A stretch of 64,000 nucleotides of DNA from Geopseudomonas aromaticivorans (GTDB lineage: Bacteria > Pseudomonadota > Gammaproteobacteria > Pseudomonadales > Pseudomonadaceae). The position numbers were made by a program, and so were the translations under genes. Below the pieces are notes generated by a model. That model saw only the letters and a list, made by a program, of their open reading frames with translations, made no database searches and was not told where the DNA came from. Below, piece by piece: positions 1-10,416 of the stretch; position 1 is the first letter of the stretch; each line of letters starts with the position of its first letter. Location: positions 62,001 through 126,000 of the forward strand of contig NZ_JAHRGL010000040.1 in assembly GCF_019097855.1 (NCBI RefSeq), written 5' to 3'.

Positions 1-11
1 AGGGGGAAGTG

Positions 12-2279
12 ATGACGCGTACCATCGAACGGCCGGCCTCTGCGCCGCGTGTACTGGCTTCGGCAATCGGCGCCGTGACGGCGTTTTCCGCAGTGAACTG
101 GGCGCATGCCGAGGATGGCGAGGCGCTGAAGCTCGACGCGGTCAGCGTGGTCGACGCGCAGGAGGAGGAGAGCTACAAGGCCGAGTCCGCGTCGCAGAAG
201 TACACCGCGCCGCTGCGCGAGACCCCCAAGTCGGTGACCGTTATCCCGCAGCAGGTGATCAAGGACACCGGCGCGCTGACCCTCACCGATGCCCTGCGCA
301 CCACCTCGGGCATCACCTTCGGGGCCGGCGAGGGTGGCAACCCGGCCGGCGACCGGCCGATCATCCGCGGCTTCAACGCCGAGAGCGACACCTTCATCGA
401 CGGCCTGCGCGACGTCGCCTCGCAGACCCGCGAGATGTTCAACATCGAGCAGGTGGAAGTGAGCAAGGGCCCGGGCTCGGCCTACACCGGCGCCGGCTCC
501 ACCGGCGGCAGCCTCAACCTGATCAGCAAGACCGCCAAGCGCGACGACTTCCTCGACATCAGCCAGACCTTCGGCAGCGACCAGACCAAGCGCACCACCC
601 TGGACGGCAACTACGTGTTTAGCGACAACGTCGCCGGCCGCCTGAACCTGATGAAGCACGACGCCAACGTCGCCGGCCGCGACGGCGTCGATGTCAGCCG
701 CTGGGGCGTGGCGCCGAGCATCACCTTCGGCTTCGACACGCCGACCCGCGCCACGTTGTCCTACTACCACCTGGAAACCGACGACACGCCGGACTACGGC
801 CTGCCGCTGACCGACGCCACTTCGGCCAACTCGGTGCGCAAGCCGGTGAGCGTCGACCGCGACAACTTCTACGGCCTGACCGGCCGCGACTACCGCGAGA
901 GCACCACCGACGCCGGCACCTTCAGGCTCGAGCACGACCTCAACGACAGCCTGACCCTGTCCAACACCACCCGCGTGGTGCGCACCACCCTCGACTACAT
1001 CGTCACCACGCCGAACGACTCGCGCACCGGCAACCTGTCGCAGGGGCTGGTGTCCCGTTCGCCGAAGAGCCGCAACTCCACCTCCGAAGGCTGGGTCAAC
1101 CAGACCGACCTGAAGGCGCTGTTCAACACAGGCAGCATCGAGCACAGCCTGGTCACCGGCGTGGAGATCAGCCGCGAAGGGGTGCACAACCGCAACTACT
1201 TCATCACTCCGGGTACCAAGGGCAATACCTGCACCCCGGCGCATGTGGCCTCGGGCGATTGCACCAGCCTGAGCAGCCCGAGCTACAAGGACGGCTGGAC
1301 CGGCACGGTTGCCGACAGCAACGCCTTCACCGATACCGATACCGACACCCTGGCTGCCTACGTCTTCGACACCCTCAAGTTCAACGAGCAGTGGTCGCTG
1401 AACATGGGGCTGCGCTACGACGACTTCGAAACCGCGGCCAGCGGGCAGACCGTCGCCAGCGGCACCAACAACGTCAACGGCGTGACCGATCTGGAGAGCA
1501 AGAGCCACTTCTGGAACTACCAGCTGGGCCTGGTGTTCAACCCGTTGCCCAACGGCAGCATCTATGCGGCCTGGTCGACCTCGAGCAACCCGGTCGGCGA
1601 AACCGCCGGCGAAGGCGCCAGCAACGTGGCCGTGGCCACCGCGGACCTGGAGCCGGAGCGCAACCGCAACTACGAGATCGGCACCAAGTGGGACTTCTTC
1701 GACGCGCGCCTGGGGCTGAACGCCGCCATCTTCCGTACCGAGAAGAGCAACGCGCGGGTGCTCGAGGCTGACGGCACCACCAGCAACGTCGGCGAAACCC
1801 GCGTCGACGGCTTCGAGCTGGGCGTCAGCGGCCAGATCACGCCGAAGTGGAACGCCTTCGCCAGCTATACCTACCTCGACGGCGAGCTGGTCGAAAGCGG
1901 TCGGGTGGATGTCGATGCGCGCCCGGGCACCGGCAACGTCAACAACGTCGTCGGCGGCGCCGACGGCAACGACATCCCCAGCACCCCGCAGAACAGCTTC
2001 AGCCTGTGGACCACCTACGACGTGACCCAGAACCTGACCATCGGCGGCGGCGCCAACTATGTCGATTCGCGCTTCGGCGATGTCACCAACAGCATCGAGG
2101 TGCCGTCCTACTGGCGCTACGACGCGATGGCCAACTACAAGGTCAGCAAGAACCTCGACCTGCAGCTCAACGTGCAGAACCTGACCGACGAGCGCTACTT
2201 CGATCAGGTCTACTCCAACCACATGGCCCATGTGGCACCGGGGCGCACCGCGCTGCTCAGCACCAACTTCCACTTCTGA
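12..2279 (+). CDS. piuA: TonB-dependent siderophore receptor (PiuA/Fiu-like)
   Basis: Outer-membrane gated channel that imports ferric siderophores, probably of the catecholate type, using TonB energy. The 755-residue product starts with a signal peptide of about 33 residues ending AHA before ED. A plug domain follows (about 65-175, with RETPKSVTVIP and the IRGFNAES segment), then a beta-barrel ending in the aromatic NFHF typical of outer-membrane insertion. ATG at 12 is preferred over the GTG at 9 because AGGGGG at 1-6 is correctly spaced. The next gene encodes a PepSY reductase, as in the P. aeruginosa piu locus, which supports the PiuA assignment. Any Fur site for this gene lies before the window. 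The exact siderophore cannot be read from the sequence. Confidence 0.88.
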   Translation: MTRTIERPASAPRVLASAIGAVTAFSAVNWAHAEDGEALKLDAVSVVDAQEEESYKAESASQKYTAPLRETPKSVTVIPQQVIKDTGALTLTDALRTTSGITFGAGEGGNPAGDRPIIRGFNAESDTFIDGLRDVASQTREMFNIEQVEVSKGPGSAYTGAGSTGGSLNLISKTAKRDDFLDISQTFGSDQTKRTTLDGNYVFSDNVAGRLNLMKHDANVAGRDGVDVSRWGVAPSITFGFDTPTRATLSYYHLETDDTPDYGLPLTDATSANSVRKPVSVDRDNFYGLTGRDYRESTTDAGTFRLEHDLNDSLTLSNTTRVVRTTLDYIVTTPNDSRTGNLSQGLVSRSPKSRNSTSEGWVNQTDLKALFNTGSIEHSLVTGVEISREGVHNRNYFITPGTKGNTCTPAHVASGDCTSLSSPSYKDGWTGTVADSNAFTDTDTDTLAAYVFDTLKFNEQWSLNMGLRYDDFETAASGQTVASGTNNVNGVTDLESKSHFWNYQLGLVFNPLPNGSIYAAWSTSSNPVGETAGEGASNVAVATADLEPERNRNYEIGTKWDFFDARLGLNAAIFRTEKSNARVLEADGTTSNVGETRVDGFELGVSGQITPKWNAFASYTYLDGELVESGRVDVDARPGTGNVNNVVGGADGNDIPSTPQNSFSLWTTYDVTQNLTIGGGANYVDSRFGDVTNSIEVPSYWRYDAMANYKVSKNLDLQLNVQNLTDERYFDQVYSNHMAHVAPGRTALLSTNFHF

Positions 2280-2298
2280 GCGAAGTGAAGCCGACAAG

Positions 2299-2319
2299 GG
2301 CCGCCTGCGGGCGGCCTTT
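2299..2319 (+). terminator. Rho-independent terminator after the siderophore receptor
   Basis: GGCCGCC at 2299-2305 pairs with GGCGGCC at 2310-2316 around a TGCG loop and is followed by TTTG. It lies 20 bases after the receptor stop codon. Confidence 0.7.
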
Positions 2320-2378
2320 GTCTGTCTGCGCCCGGCCCGCGGCAGGCGCGGGTAAAGGTTGGGTAAAGCCAATTTGTT

Positions 2379-2397
2379 GCAACTAATTCTCGAATAG
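2379..2397 (+). promoter_or_regulatory. Candidate Fur box upstream of the PiuB-like gene
   Basis: The 19 bases GCAACTAATTCTCGAATAG resemble Pseudomonas Fur boxes of the GCAAATAATTCTCATTTGC type, with the AATTCTC core intact and the right half degenerate. The site lies about 100 bases before the start of an iron-related reductase and after the receptor's terminator, so this gene probably has its own iron-responsive promoter. Assigned by eye only. Confidence 0.45.
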
Positions 2398-2497
2398 AAT
2401 CGTTTCGCACCGATGCGATTGGCGGTGCTGTGCGGCCCTTCGCCGTGTCCGATTCCAACCTCGCCGCAGCCGCGGCCTAGCGATCAGGTGATCCCCG

Positions 2498-4876
2498 GTG
2501 GTCAAGAAAATCCTCTTCCAGCTGCACTGGCTGCTGGGCATCAGCGCCGGCCTGGTGCTGGCGCTGATGGGTGTGACCGGCGCCAGCATGTCCTACCAGG
2601 ACGAATTGCTGCGCCTGCTCAATCCCGACGTGATGAACGTCGAGCCGGCGGTCGGCGCGCGGCCGCTGAGCCCGGACGAGCTGCTCGGCCGCCTCGGCGA
2701 GCAGTTGCCGCAGCGTGCGGTGCTCGGCCTGACCTTCTCCGCCGATGCGCTGGCGGCGGTCAAGGTCAACGTCAGCGGCGGCGGTCCGCGCGGCGAGACG
2801 CTGTACGTCGACCCCTACCGTGGTGACGTGCTCGGCGCGGCGCGCGGCGCCGGCTTCTTCCAGTTCATGATGCAGCTGCACCGCTGGCTGGCTATCGGCG
2901 ACGCCGGCAAGCCGATCACCGGCGCGGCGACCCTGGCGCTGGTGTTCCTCTGCCTGTCCGGGCTGTACCTGCGCTGGCCGCGCCAGGCCGGCAACTGGCG
3001 CGCCTGGCTGACCCTCGACTGGCGGCGCAGCGGCCGCGGCTTCCTCTGGGATCTGCACGCGGTGGCCGGCACCTGGGTGCTGCTGGCCTACCTGCTGGCG
3101 TCGCTGACCGGGCTGTACTGGTCCTACGAGTGGTACCGCAACGGCGTGCATGCGCTGGCCGGCGAGCCGGCGGCGCAGCACGGCGGACCGGGTGGAAGGC
3201 GTGGTCCGCCGCCGCAGGGCCAGGCCCAAGCCCAGGCGGCGCCGCGTCCGGCGCTCAGTCTCGATCCGCTGTGGCAGAGCTTCCGCCGCGAGGTGCGGGA
3301 CGACTACCAGCTGGCCAACCTGCGCCTGCCCGAGCGCGCCGGCCAGCCGCTGCAGGTGATGTACCTGCCGGAGGCGGCCGCGCACGGTCGCGCCTTCAAC
3401 CGCCTGAGTCTGGACGCCAGCGGCAAGTTGCTGCAGCACCAGCGCTACAGCGACAAGAGCGACGCGCAGCAGCTGCTGGCCAGCGTCTACCCGCTGCACA
3501 CCGGCGACTACTTCGGCCAACCCGGGCGCATCCTCATGCTGCTGGCCAGCCTGGCCATGCCGCTGTTCTTCGTCACCGGCTGGCAGCTCTACCTCGGCCG
3601 TCGTCGCCAGCGCCGCGCCGCCCGCGTCGGGCGCCAGGCCGTGGGCGGGGCGAGCGGCAACGGCCAGCCGTGGCTGATCGGCTTCGCCAGCCAGAACGGT
3701 TTCGCCGAACAGCTGGCCTGGCAGACCGCCGGCCAGCTGCAGGCGGCCGGCGCCACCGTGCAGGTGCGCTCGCTGGCCCAGCTCGACGAACAGGCGCTGC
3801 GCGGGGCCGAGCGCGCGCTGTTCGTGGTCAGCACCTTCGGCGACGGCGAAGCGCCGGACAGCGCGCGCGGCTTCGTGCGCCGGGTGCTCGGCGGCGAGTT
3901 CGACCTCGGCCATCTCGAATACGCCCTGCTCGGTCTCGGCGATCGCCAGTACCAGCGTTTCTGCGGCTTCGCCCGCCAGCTGCACGGCTGGCTGCAGGGA
4001 CAGGGCGCGCGCACGCTGTTCGCCCCGGTGGAGGTGGACGGTGGCGACCACTCGGCGCTGCAGCACTGGCGCGCGCAGCTCGGCGAGCTGACTGGCAGCA
4101 CGCCGCCAGAGGCCCCGGCCGAGCCCGGCTTCGCCGCATGGACGCTGCGCGAGCGCCAGCGGCTCAACCCCGGCAGCGCCGCCGCGCCGGTCTGGCGGCT
4201 GGTGTTCCAGGTGCCGGCCGGGCAGCGCTGGCAGGCCGGCGATCTGGTCGAGATCCTGCCGCCGCAGGCCGCTGCCCGGCCGCGCAGCTACTCGATCGCC
4301 TCGCTGGCCGAGGATGGCGGGCTGGAGCTGCTGGTACGCCTGCACATTGCTGCCGATGGCTCGCCGGGACTGTGTTCCGGCTGGCTGTGCGGGCAACTAG
4401 CCGAGGGCGCTACGGCGCCGCTGCGCCTGCGCCGCAACAGCGGCTTCCAGCTGGCGAAGGACGACCGGCCGCTGCTGCTGATCGGCAACGGCACCGGCCT
4501 GGCCGGCCTGCGCAGCCTGCTGCGCGAACGCGCCAGGCGCGGCCAGGCGCGCAACTGGCTGATCTTCGGCGAGCGCACGGCGGAGCACGACTTCCTCTGC
4601 CGCGACGAGCTGCTGGCCTGGCAGGCCGGCGGTCACCTGGCGCGTCTCGATCTGGCGTTCTCCCGCGATCAGGCGGAGAAGGTCTATGTGCAGGACCGCC
4701 TGGGCGCGGCGGCGGACGAGCTGCGCGCCTGGCTGGCGGACGGCGCGGCCATCTACCTGTGCGGCAGCCGGCAGGGCATGGGCGAGGGCGTCGATGCCGT
4801 GCTGCGCGAGCTGCTTGGTGCGGCGGCGCTGGCCGAGTTGCAGGACAGCGGCCGCTACCGGCGCGACCTCTACTGA
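2498..4876 (+). CDS. piuB: PepSY-flavodoxin-flavin reductase fusion (PiuB-like)
   Basis: Inner-membrane flavoprotein expected to pass electrons from NADPH through FAD and FMN to a periplasmic acceptor, probably iron freed from siderophores. Three modules are visible in 792 residues. A PepSY transmembrane part (about 1-370) has the starting helix LHWLLGISAGLVLALMGVTG. A flavodoxin domain (about 388-530) has the phosphate loop ASQNGFAEQ. A sulfite-reductase-type FAD/NADPH module (about 545-792) has PRSYSIAS, GNGTGLAG and the terminal GRYRRDLY. The start is GTG with AGGTGA at 2486-2491. It sits behind the receptor, as in piuA-piuB of P. aeruginosa. Ferric reductase activity is inferred. Confidence 0.83.
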   Translation: MVKKILFQLHWLLGISAGLVLALMGVTGASMSYQDELLRLLNPDVMNVEPAVGARPLSPDELLGRLGEQLPQRAVLGLTFSADALAAVKVNVSGGGPRGETLYVDPYRGDVLGAARGAGFFQFMMQLHRWLAIGDAGKPITGAATLALVFLCLSGLYLRWPRQAGNWRAWLTLDWRRSGRGFLWDLHAVAGTWVLLAYLLASLTGLYWSYEWYRNGVHALAGEPAAQHGGPGGRRGPPPQGQAQAQAAPRPALSLDPLWQSFRREVRDDYQLANLRLPERAGQPLQVMYLPEAAAHGRAFNRLSLDASGKLLQHQRYSDKSDAQQLLASVYPLHTGDYFGQPGRILMLLASLAMPLFFVTGWQLYLGRRRQRRAARVGRQAVGGASGNGQPWLIGFASQNGFAEQLAWQTAGQLQAAGATVQVRSLAQLDEQALRGAERALFVVSTFGDGEAPDSARGFVRRVLGGEFDLGHLEYALLGLGDRQYQRFCGFARQLHGWLQGQGARTLFAPVEVDGGDHSALQHWRAQLGELTGSTPPEAPAEPGFAAWTLRERQRLNPGSAAAPVWRLVFQVPAGQRWQAGDLVEILPPQAAARPRSYSIASLAEDGGLELLVRLHIAADGSPGLCSGWLCGQLAEGATAPLRLRRNSGFQLAKDDRPLLLIGNGTGLAGLRSLLRERARRGQARNWLIFGERTAEHDFLCRDELLAWQAGGHLARLDLAFSRDQAEKVYVQDRLGAAADELRAWLADGAAIYLCGSRQGMGEGVDAVLRELLGAAALAELQDSGRYRRDLY

Positions 4877-4893
4877 CCGCTGCGCAGGCACAA

Positions 4894-4923
4894 AAAAGGC
4901 GAAGCTCGGAGGCTTCGCCTTTT
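4894..4923. terminator. Bidirectional terminator between piuB-like gene and rhlB
   Basis: AAAAGGCGAAGC at 4894-4905 is perfectly complementary to GCTTCGCCTTTT at 4912-4923, with a six-base loop. A-rich and T-rich flanks suit termination of both convergent genes. Confidence 0.88.
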
Positions 4924-4948
4924 ACTTGCTGCGCTAGGCCTGCGCGGC

Positions 4949-6514
4949 TCAGTGCTTGCGCGGCACCGGCTTGAGCAGCTCGTCCGGCGGCATCTCGCAC
5001 TGGATCTTGCGGCCGATCAGCGTCTCGATGGCCGGCAGGGCGTAGGCATCGTCCTCGCCGGCGAAGCTGATCGAGGTGCCGCTGGCGCCGGCGCGGCCGG
5101 TGCGGCCGATACGGTGCACGTAGTCGTCCGGATCTTCCGGCAGGGTGAAGTTGATCACGTGGCTGATGGCGTCGACGTGGATGCCGCGGCCGGCCACGTC
5201 GGTGGCGACCAGCACGCGGATCTTGCCCTCGCGGAAGCCTTCCAGCACCTTGATGCGCTTGACCTGCGGCACGTCGCCGGACATCTGCGCGGCGCTGATG
5301 CCGTCGCGGGTCAGGCGTTCCTCGATGCGTCGCACCTCGTCCTTGCGGTTGGCGAACACCATCACGCGGATCCAGTCGTTCTGCGCGATCAGGTTGTACA
5401 GCAGCTTGTACTTGTCGCTGCCGGCCACGGCGTAGACGTGCTGTTCGACGGTGTCGCTGGCGACGTGCTCCGGCTCGATCTCGACGATGGCCGGCTCGGT
5501 GGTCCACTGCTTGGCCAGGTTCATCACGTCTTCGGTGAAGGTGGCGGAGAACAGCAGGGTCTGGCGTTCGCTCTTCGGCGGGGTCTGGCGGATGATCTGC
5601 CGTACCTGCGGGATGAAGCCCATGTCGAGCATGCGGTCGGCCTCGTCCAGCACCATCACCTCGACCATGTCCAGGTGCACCTCGCCGCGCTGGTTGAAGT
5701 CCAGCAGGCGGCCGGGGGTGGCGACCAGGATGTCGCAGTAGCGCGCTTCCAGCTGCTTGAGCTGCTTGTCGAACTCCATGCCGCCGACGAAGCTCATCAC
5801 GTTGAGGCCGGTGTACTTGGTCAGCTCGAGGGCGTCGTTGGCGATCTGCACCACCAGTTCGCGGGTCGGCGCGATGATCAGCGCGCGCGGCTCGCCCATG
5901 TAGCGCTCTTTCGGCGGCGGGGTCTGCAGCAGCTGGGTGATGGTGGAGATCAGGAACGCGGCGGTCTTGCCGGTGCCGGTCTGCGCGCGGCCGATGGCAT
6001 CGCGGCCCTTGAGGGTGTAGCCGAGCACCTGCGCCTGGATCGGCGTGCAGTAGGGGAAGCCGAGGTCGTGGATGGCGTGCATCAGCGAGGGCGCGAGCTT
6101 GAAGTCGTGGAAGCGGGTCTTGCCTTCGGCCGGCTCGACCACGAAGTCCTCCAGCTTCCAGGTGTCCACCACCGGCTTGCGCGGCGCGCGCTCGCGGCGC
6201 GGCTTGGCGGCTTTCGGCTGCTCGGCGGGAGCCTGCACGCTGGCGGCCGGCTCGTTATTGTCGCTGGGCTCGTTGCGCGGTTTGCCTTCGGCGCTCTTCT
6301 CGCCGCGCGGCTTGTTGTTGCGCGGCTTGCGCGGGCGCTCGCTGTGACTGCGTTCGCTGCCGGGGTTGTCGCTGACCGGCGCCGCGGCGGCGGCGGTCGG
6401 GGCGCTGCGCTGCGCCTCGTTGTCGGCCTGGGGGGCCGGCGGGGTGACGGGCTGCGCCAAAGTGGCGGCCGGGTCCTTGCTGAAGATTTTCTTGAGTGCC
6501 TTGAGCACGGTCAT
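4949..6514 (-). CDS. rhlB: ATP-dependent DEAD-box RNA helicase RhlB
   Basis: Cytoplasmic RNA helicase that unwinds structured RNA, in many gammaproteobacteria as part of RNA turnover. The 521-residue product has a basic, low-complexity N-terminal extension (about 1-125) rich in Pro, Ala, Glu and Arg. The helicase core follows: Q-motif region with [10 protein letters not shown] and TPIQAQ, Walker A AQTGTGKT at 177-184, PTREL at 216-220, DEAD at 290-293, SAT near 325 and HRIGRTGR near 466. The order of motifs and the match to Pseudomonas RhlB make the call firm. The ATG at 6514 has only a weak GAG ribosome binding site. Confidence 0.93.
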   Translation of the reverse strand: MTVLKALKKIFSKDPAATLAQPVTPPAPQADNEAQRSAPTAAAAAPVSDNPGSERSHSERPRKPRNNKPRGEKSAEGKPRNEPSDNNEPAASVQAPAEQPKAAKPRRERAPRKPVVDTWKLEDFVVEPAEGKTRFHDFKLAPSLMHAIHDLGFPYCTPIQAQVLGYTLKGRDAIGRAQTGTGKTAAFLISTITQLLQTPPPKERYMGEPRALIIAPTRELVVQIANDALELTKYTGLNVMSFVGGMEFDKQLKQLEARYCDILVATPGRLLDFNQRGEVHLDMVEVMVLDEADRMLDMGFIPQVRQIIRQTPPKSERQTLLFSATFTEDVMNLAKQWTTEPAIVEIEPEHVASDTVEQHVYAVAGSDKYKLLYNLIAQNDWIRVMVFANRKDEVRRIEERLTRDGISAAQMSGDVPQVKRIKVLEGFREGKIRVLVATDVAGRGIHVDAISHVINFTLPEDPDDYVHRIGRTGRAGASGTSISFAGEDDAYALPAIETLIGRKIQCEMPPDELLKPVPRKH

Positions 6515-6625
6515 CTCGATCTGGTTTGAAGATACAGGTTGCAGTGTAAAGCAAGATGGGAGTATGGCGAAGCCGCAGCAGGGGTTCTGCAGCCTCGCCG
6601 GCAGTTGGCCGGAAATTTCGCCGTT

Positions 6626-7799
<1,174 letters not shown>

Positions 7800-7885
7800 G
7801 ATCGACCGTCCGCTGAGGGCTGCTGCGAGAGTGGGGCGATTATCGCCGCTTGCCGTGCTCGGCAAAAGGCGGGCGCGCTGCCCTC

Positions 7886-7891
7886 TATAAT
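7886..7891 (+). promoter_or_regulatory. Candidate -10 element (TATAAT) for the GIY-YIG gene
   Basis: A perfect TATAAT stands 29 bases before the ATG at 7920. No good -35 box is visible at 16-18 bases upstream, so this is a weak promoter call. Confidence 0.35.
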
Positions 7892-7919
7892 GCCGTCCCT
7901 TTCCTGTCGGAGTGGCGCT

Positions 7920-8204
7920 ATGCCGGTCGCCGCCAAGCCCTGGTTCGTCTATCTGGTGCGTGCCGAGAACGGTGCGCTGTACTGCGGCGTCAGCGACGAC
8001 CCGCAGCGGCGCTTTGCCGTGCACCAGAACGGCAAGGGCGCGCGTTTCTTCCATACCAGCCCGGCGCAGGCGCTGGTGTATGTCGAGGCCTGCGCCGACA
8101 AGGGCGCGGCGCTGTCGCGCGAGCGGGCGGTCAAGCGCCTGGGCAAGCCGGCCAAGGAGCGCCTGGTGGCGGAGTGGTCGGAAGGCCAGGGCTGCGGCGG
8201 ATGA
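7920..8204 (+). CDS. GIY-YIG nuclease superfamily protein (YhbQ-like)
   Basis: Small 94-residue GIY-YIG domain protein. The motif appears as [24 protein letters not shown], where the usual GIY is YLV and YIG is YCG, followed by the conserved Arg in DPQRRF and the [11 protein letters not shown] segment typical of the YhbQ/UPF0213 family. A GGAG at 7909-7912 sets the start. These single-domain proteins are predicted structure-dependent nucleases; their cellular role is not settled. It is isolated between divergent neighbours. Confidence 0.87.
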   Translation: MPVAAKPWFVYLVRAENGALYCGVSDDPQRRFAVHQNGKGARFFHTSPAQALVYVEACADKGAALSRERAVKRLGKPAKERLVAEWSEGQGCGG

Positions 8205-8205
8205 T

Positions 8206-8222
8206 GGTGCGCACGGCGCACC
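8206..8222. repeat. Small hairpin, possible solo half of the dispersed repeat
   Basis: GGTGCGC at 8206-8212 and GCGCACC at 8216-8222 form a perfect stem immediately after the GIY-YIG stop codon and are followed by CTAC. The end GCACCCTAC resembles the right end of the two-hairpin repeats elsewhere in the window. It could also act as a transcript end. Confidence 0.45.
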
Positions 8223-8273
8223 CTACCCGCGGTCGGCACAACGTAGGGGGCATCGCGCGCACCTTGGGAGGAC

Positions 8274-9092
8274 TCAGGCCCGCTCCAGTTCCGCTAGGCT
8301 GAACGGCAGCGGCGGGCTCGGCCAGTGCTGGTCGAGACGTTCGAACTCGCGGGCCAGCAGGCTGGCCAGCAGCAGGTCGCGCAGCCACTTGTGGTTGGCC
8401 GGGATCAGCTGCCAGGGCGCCTGCGGGCGCTGGCTGGCCGCGAGGATGCCGGCCCAGTGCGCCTCGCGGGCCTGGAACTGGCGGTGGGCGTCGAGGTCGG
8501 CGGCGCACAGTTTCCAGTGCTTGCGCGGGTCGAGCAGGCGCTTGCGCAGGCGCGCCTTCTGTTCCGTGCGGGAAATCTGCAGGTAGACCTTGAGCAGGCG
8601 GATGCCGCGCCCGGCCAGTTCGTCCTCGAAGGCGGCCAGTTGCGCCAGGCGCGCGGGGATCTCGGCGACCGCGCAGAAGCCGTCGAACAGGTCGCAGGCC
8701 GCGCCCTCGTAGGGCGTGCGGTTGAACAGGGCGATCTCGCCCGGCGCCGGCAGGCAGCGCCGGTAGCGCTCGAGAAAGCCCTCGGCGCGCTCCGCGACGC
8801 TCGGCTGGCGGAAGTTGTGCACGCTCAGACCGATGGGGCTGAGGCCGCTGAACACCTGGCGGATGGCGCCGTCCTTGCCGGCGCAGTCCGGCCCCTGCAG
8901 CCAGATCAGCAGGGCTTCCTGTTTGCGCGCCCAGAGCAGGTGCTGCTGCTCGAGCAGCCACGGCTTGAGCGCCGCCAGCTGGGTGCGGGCACCGTCGTGG
9001 TCGAGGCCGCACAGTCGCTCGGCATCGGCGCAGAGCGACGTGCGCGGATCGCCCAGGCAGGCGGCGAGCAGGGTGTCGGACAGGCGGGGCAT
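8274..9092 (-). CDS. PPK2-family polyphosphate kinase-like protein
   Basis: Member of the PPK2 P-loop kinase family, which moves phosphate between polyphosphate and nucleotides. The 272-residue product has a Walker A motif GPDCAGKDG at 67-75 (Lys73), the SPIGLSVHNFRQPS segment, a Walker B-like region FNRTPYEG at 123-130 and the basic lid RTEQKARLRKRLLDPRKHWK. Close PPK2 proteins usually read NRSHYEDV at the second motif; here the Asp is Gly130 and the His is Pro127, so activity or specificity may differ. Start chosen at MPRLSD, with GGAGA upstream on the minus strand. It is a lone gene. Confidence 0.75.
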   Translation of the reverse strand: MPRLSDTLLAACLGDPRTSLCADAERLCGLDHDGARTQLAALKPWLLEQQHLLWARKQEALLIWLQGPDCAGKDGAIRQVFSGLSPIGLSVHNFRQPSVAERAEGFLERYRRCLPAPGEIALFNRTPYEGAACDLFDGFCAVAEIPARLAQLAAFEDELAGRGIRLLKVYLQISRTEQKARLRKRLLDPRKHWKLCAADLDAHRQFQAREAHWAGILAASQRPQAPWQLIPANHKWLRDLLLASLLAREFERLDQHWPSPPLPFSLAELERA

Positions 9093-9120
9093 GGCGGTGT
9101 CTCCGGACAGGTGGTCCTGC

Positions 9121-9206
9121 GTAGGAGGGAAACTCGCGCAGCGAATTCCCGCGGGGCGGCCATCCGCCCGCAACGGTGGACAAGGCTGCGCCGTTGTCCG
9201 CCCTGC
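9121..9206. repeat. Diverged copy of the two-hairpin dispersed repeat (copy D)
   Basis: This 86-base intergenic element shares length and plan with the 85-base copies at 47154 and 56694. It begins GTAGGAGGGAAACTCGCGCA and ends CCGCCCTGC. The right hairpin is GGACAAGGC-TGC-GCCGTTGTCC. Compared with GGAAAAGACC-TGC-GGTCGTTTTCC in the other copies, both arms changed together, so pairing is kept. It lies upstream of the PPK2-like gene and downstream of yejK, both on the minus strand. Confidence 0.65.
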
Positions 9207-9230
9207 GCCTCTGTCGACGATAGCCGCGGA

Positions 9231-10238
9231 TCAGTCCTTGCGCCGCTTGAGCTGGTCCTTCAGCTGGGTCGGCAGCTGGCGGATGATCAGGGTGTCGTGC
9301 TCCTCGTCGTACTCGATCTTCGAGCCGAGCAGATGCGATTCGAAGCTAATCGACAGGCCCTCGGCGCGGCCGGTGAAGCGGCGGAACTGGTTGAGGGTGC
9401 GCTTGTCCGCCGGGATCTCCGGGGCCAGGCCGTAGTCCTGGTTGCGGATGTGTTCGAAGAAGGCGCGCGGGTGCTCCTCGTCCATCAGCTCGGACAGCTC
9501 CGCGAGGGCCATCGGCTCGCCGCGGCGGGCCTGGCTGCTGGCGTAGTCGACCAGCACCTCGGTCTTTTCGCGTGCCTGTTCCTCGGCCAGGTCCTCGCTC
9601 TCGACGAAGTCGCTGAACGCCTTGAGCAGGGTGCGCGTCTCGCTCGGCGCATCGACGCCCTCCTGGCAGCCGAGGAAGTCGCGGAAGTACTCGGAAACCT
9701 TCTTGCCGCCCTTGCCCTTGATCAGCGAGATGTACTGCCTGGAGGTCTGGTTGTTGCGCCATTCGGAAAGGTTGATGCGCGCCGCCAGGTGCAGCTGGCC
9801 GAGGTCGAGGTGCTTGGCCGGCGCGACGTCGAGGCTGTCGGTGACCGTCACGCCTTCGCTGTGGTGCAGCAGGGCGATGGCCAGGTAGTCGGTCATGCCC
9901 TGCTGGTAGTGGGCGATCAGCACGTGGCCGCCGGTGGACAGGTTGGACTCCTCCATCAGCTTCTGCAGGTGCTCCACCGCCTGGCGGCTGAAGGCAACGA
10001 AGCCCAGGCCGCCGTCGAGGTATTGGCCCAGCCAGCCGCTGAACGGGTGGGCGCCGGACTCGGGGTGGAAGAAGCCCCAGACCTTGTTCGGCTTGGCGTT
10101 GTAGCTGTCGTTGAGGTCGGCCAGCAGGTTGTCGATGGCCTGCGACTCGGCCAGCTCGCTGTCGCGGGCGTGCAGCACGGCGGGGCTGCCGTCGGGCTTC
10201 TTGTCGATCAGGTGGACGATGGCATGGCGGATCGGCAT
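9231..10238 (-). CDS. yejK: Nucleoid-associated protein YejK/NdpA
   Basis: Nucleoid-associated protein of the NdpA family, present in the bacterial nucleoid; its molecular role remains unclear. The 335-residue product matches the family over its whole length, from [17 protein letters not shown] at the start to the Lys/Arg-rich end [10 protein letters not shown]. Start ATG at 10238 is set by this conserved beginning; the frame continues upstream without conserved content. The gene is divergent from an MFS carrier, with a perfect palindrome between the two. Confidence 0.93.
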   Translation of the reverse strand: MPIRHAIVHLIDKKPDGSPAVLHARDSELAESQAIDNLLADLNDSYNAKPNKVWGFFHPESGAHPFSGWLGQYLDGGLGFVAFSRQAVEHLQKLMEESNLSTGGHVLIAHYQQGMTDYLAIALLHHSEGVTVTDSLDVAPAKHLDLGQLHLAARINLSEWRNNQTSRQYISLIKGKGGKKVSEYFRDFLGCQEGVDAPSETRTLLKAFSDFVESEDLAEEQAREKTEVLVDYASSQARRGEPMALAELSELMDEEHPRAFFEHIRNQDYGLAPEIPADKRTLNQFRRFTGRAEGLSISFESHLLGSKIEYDEEHDTLIIRQLPTQLKDQLKRRKD

Positions 10239-10330
10239 GGCGGTCTCGTGGCGGAATACGGGGATATGCCAGTGTAACCGATGGTCGGCAGGGCGATCGC
10301 GCGATGTCTTGGCGGGCAGCGGATCGCGCG

Positions 10331-10350
10331 CTCGCCCATGCATGGGCGAG
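10331..10350. promoter_or_regulatory. Perfect 20-bp palindrome in a divergent intergenic region
   Basis: CTCGCCCATG is followed directly by its exact reverse complement CATGGGCGAG. It lies 93 bases from the yejK start and 67 bases from the MFS start. Such a site could bind a dimeric regulator, but no regulator gene adjoins it. Confidence 0.5.
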
Positions 10351-10416
10351 AGCGGCAGACGGTCCGCAACGGCATATCCGAGTGATATCCTCGCCTTTTG
10401 CCCGATGGAGACCGTC

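Noticed and set aside
2477-4396. Long open frame on the minus strand inside the PiuB-like gene
   Set aside because: High-GC coding DNA often leaves the antisense frame open. The translation is Ala/Arg/Gln-rich with no domain, while the plus strand has clear motifs.
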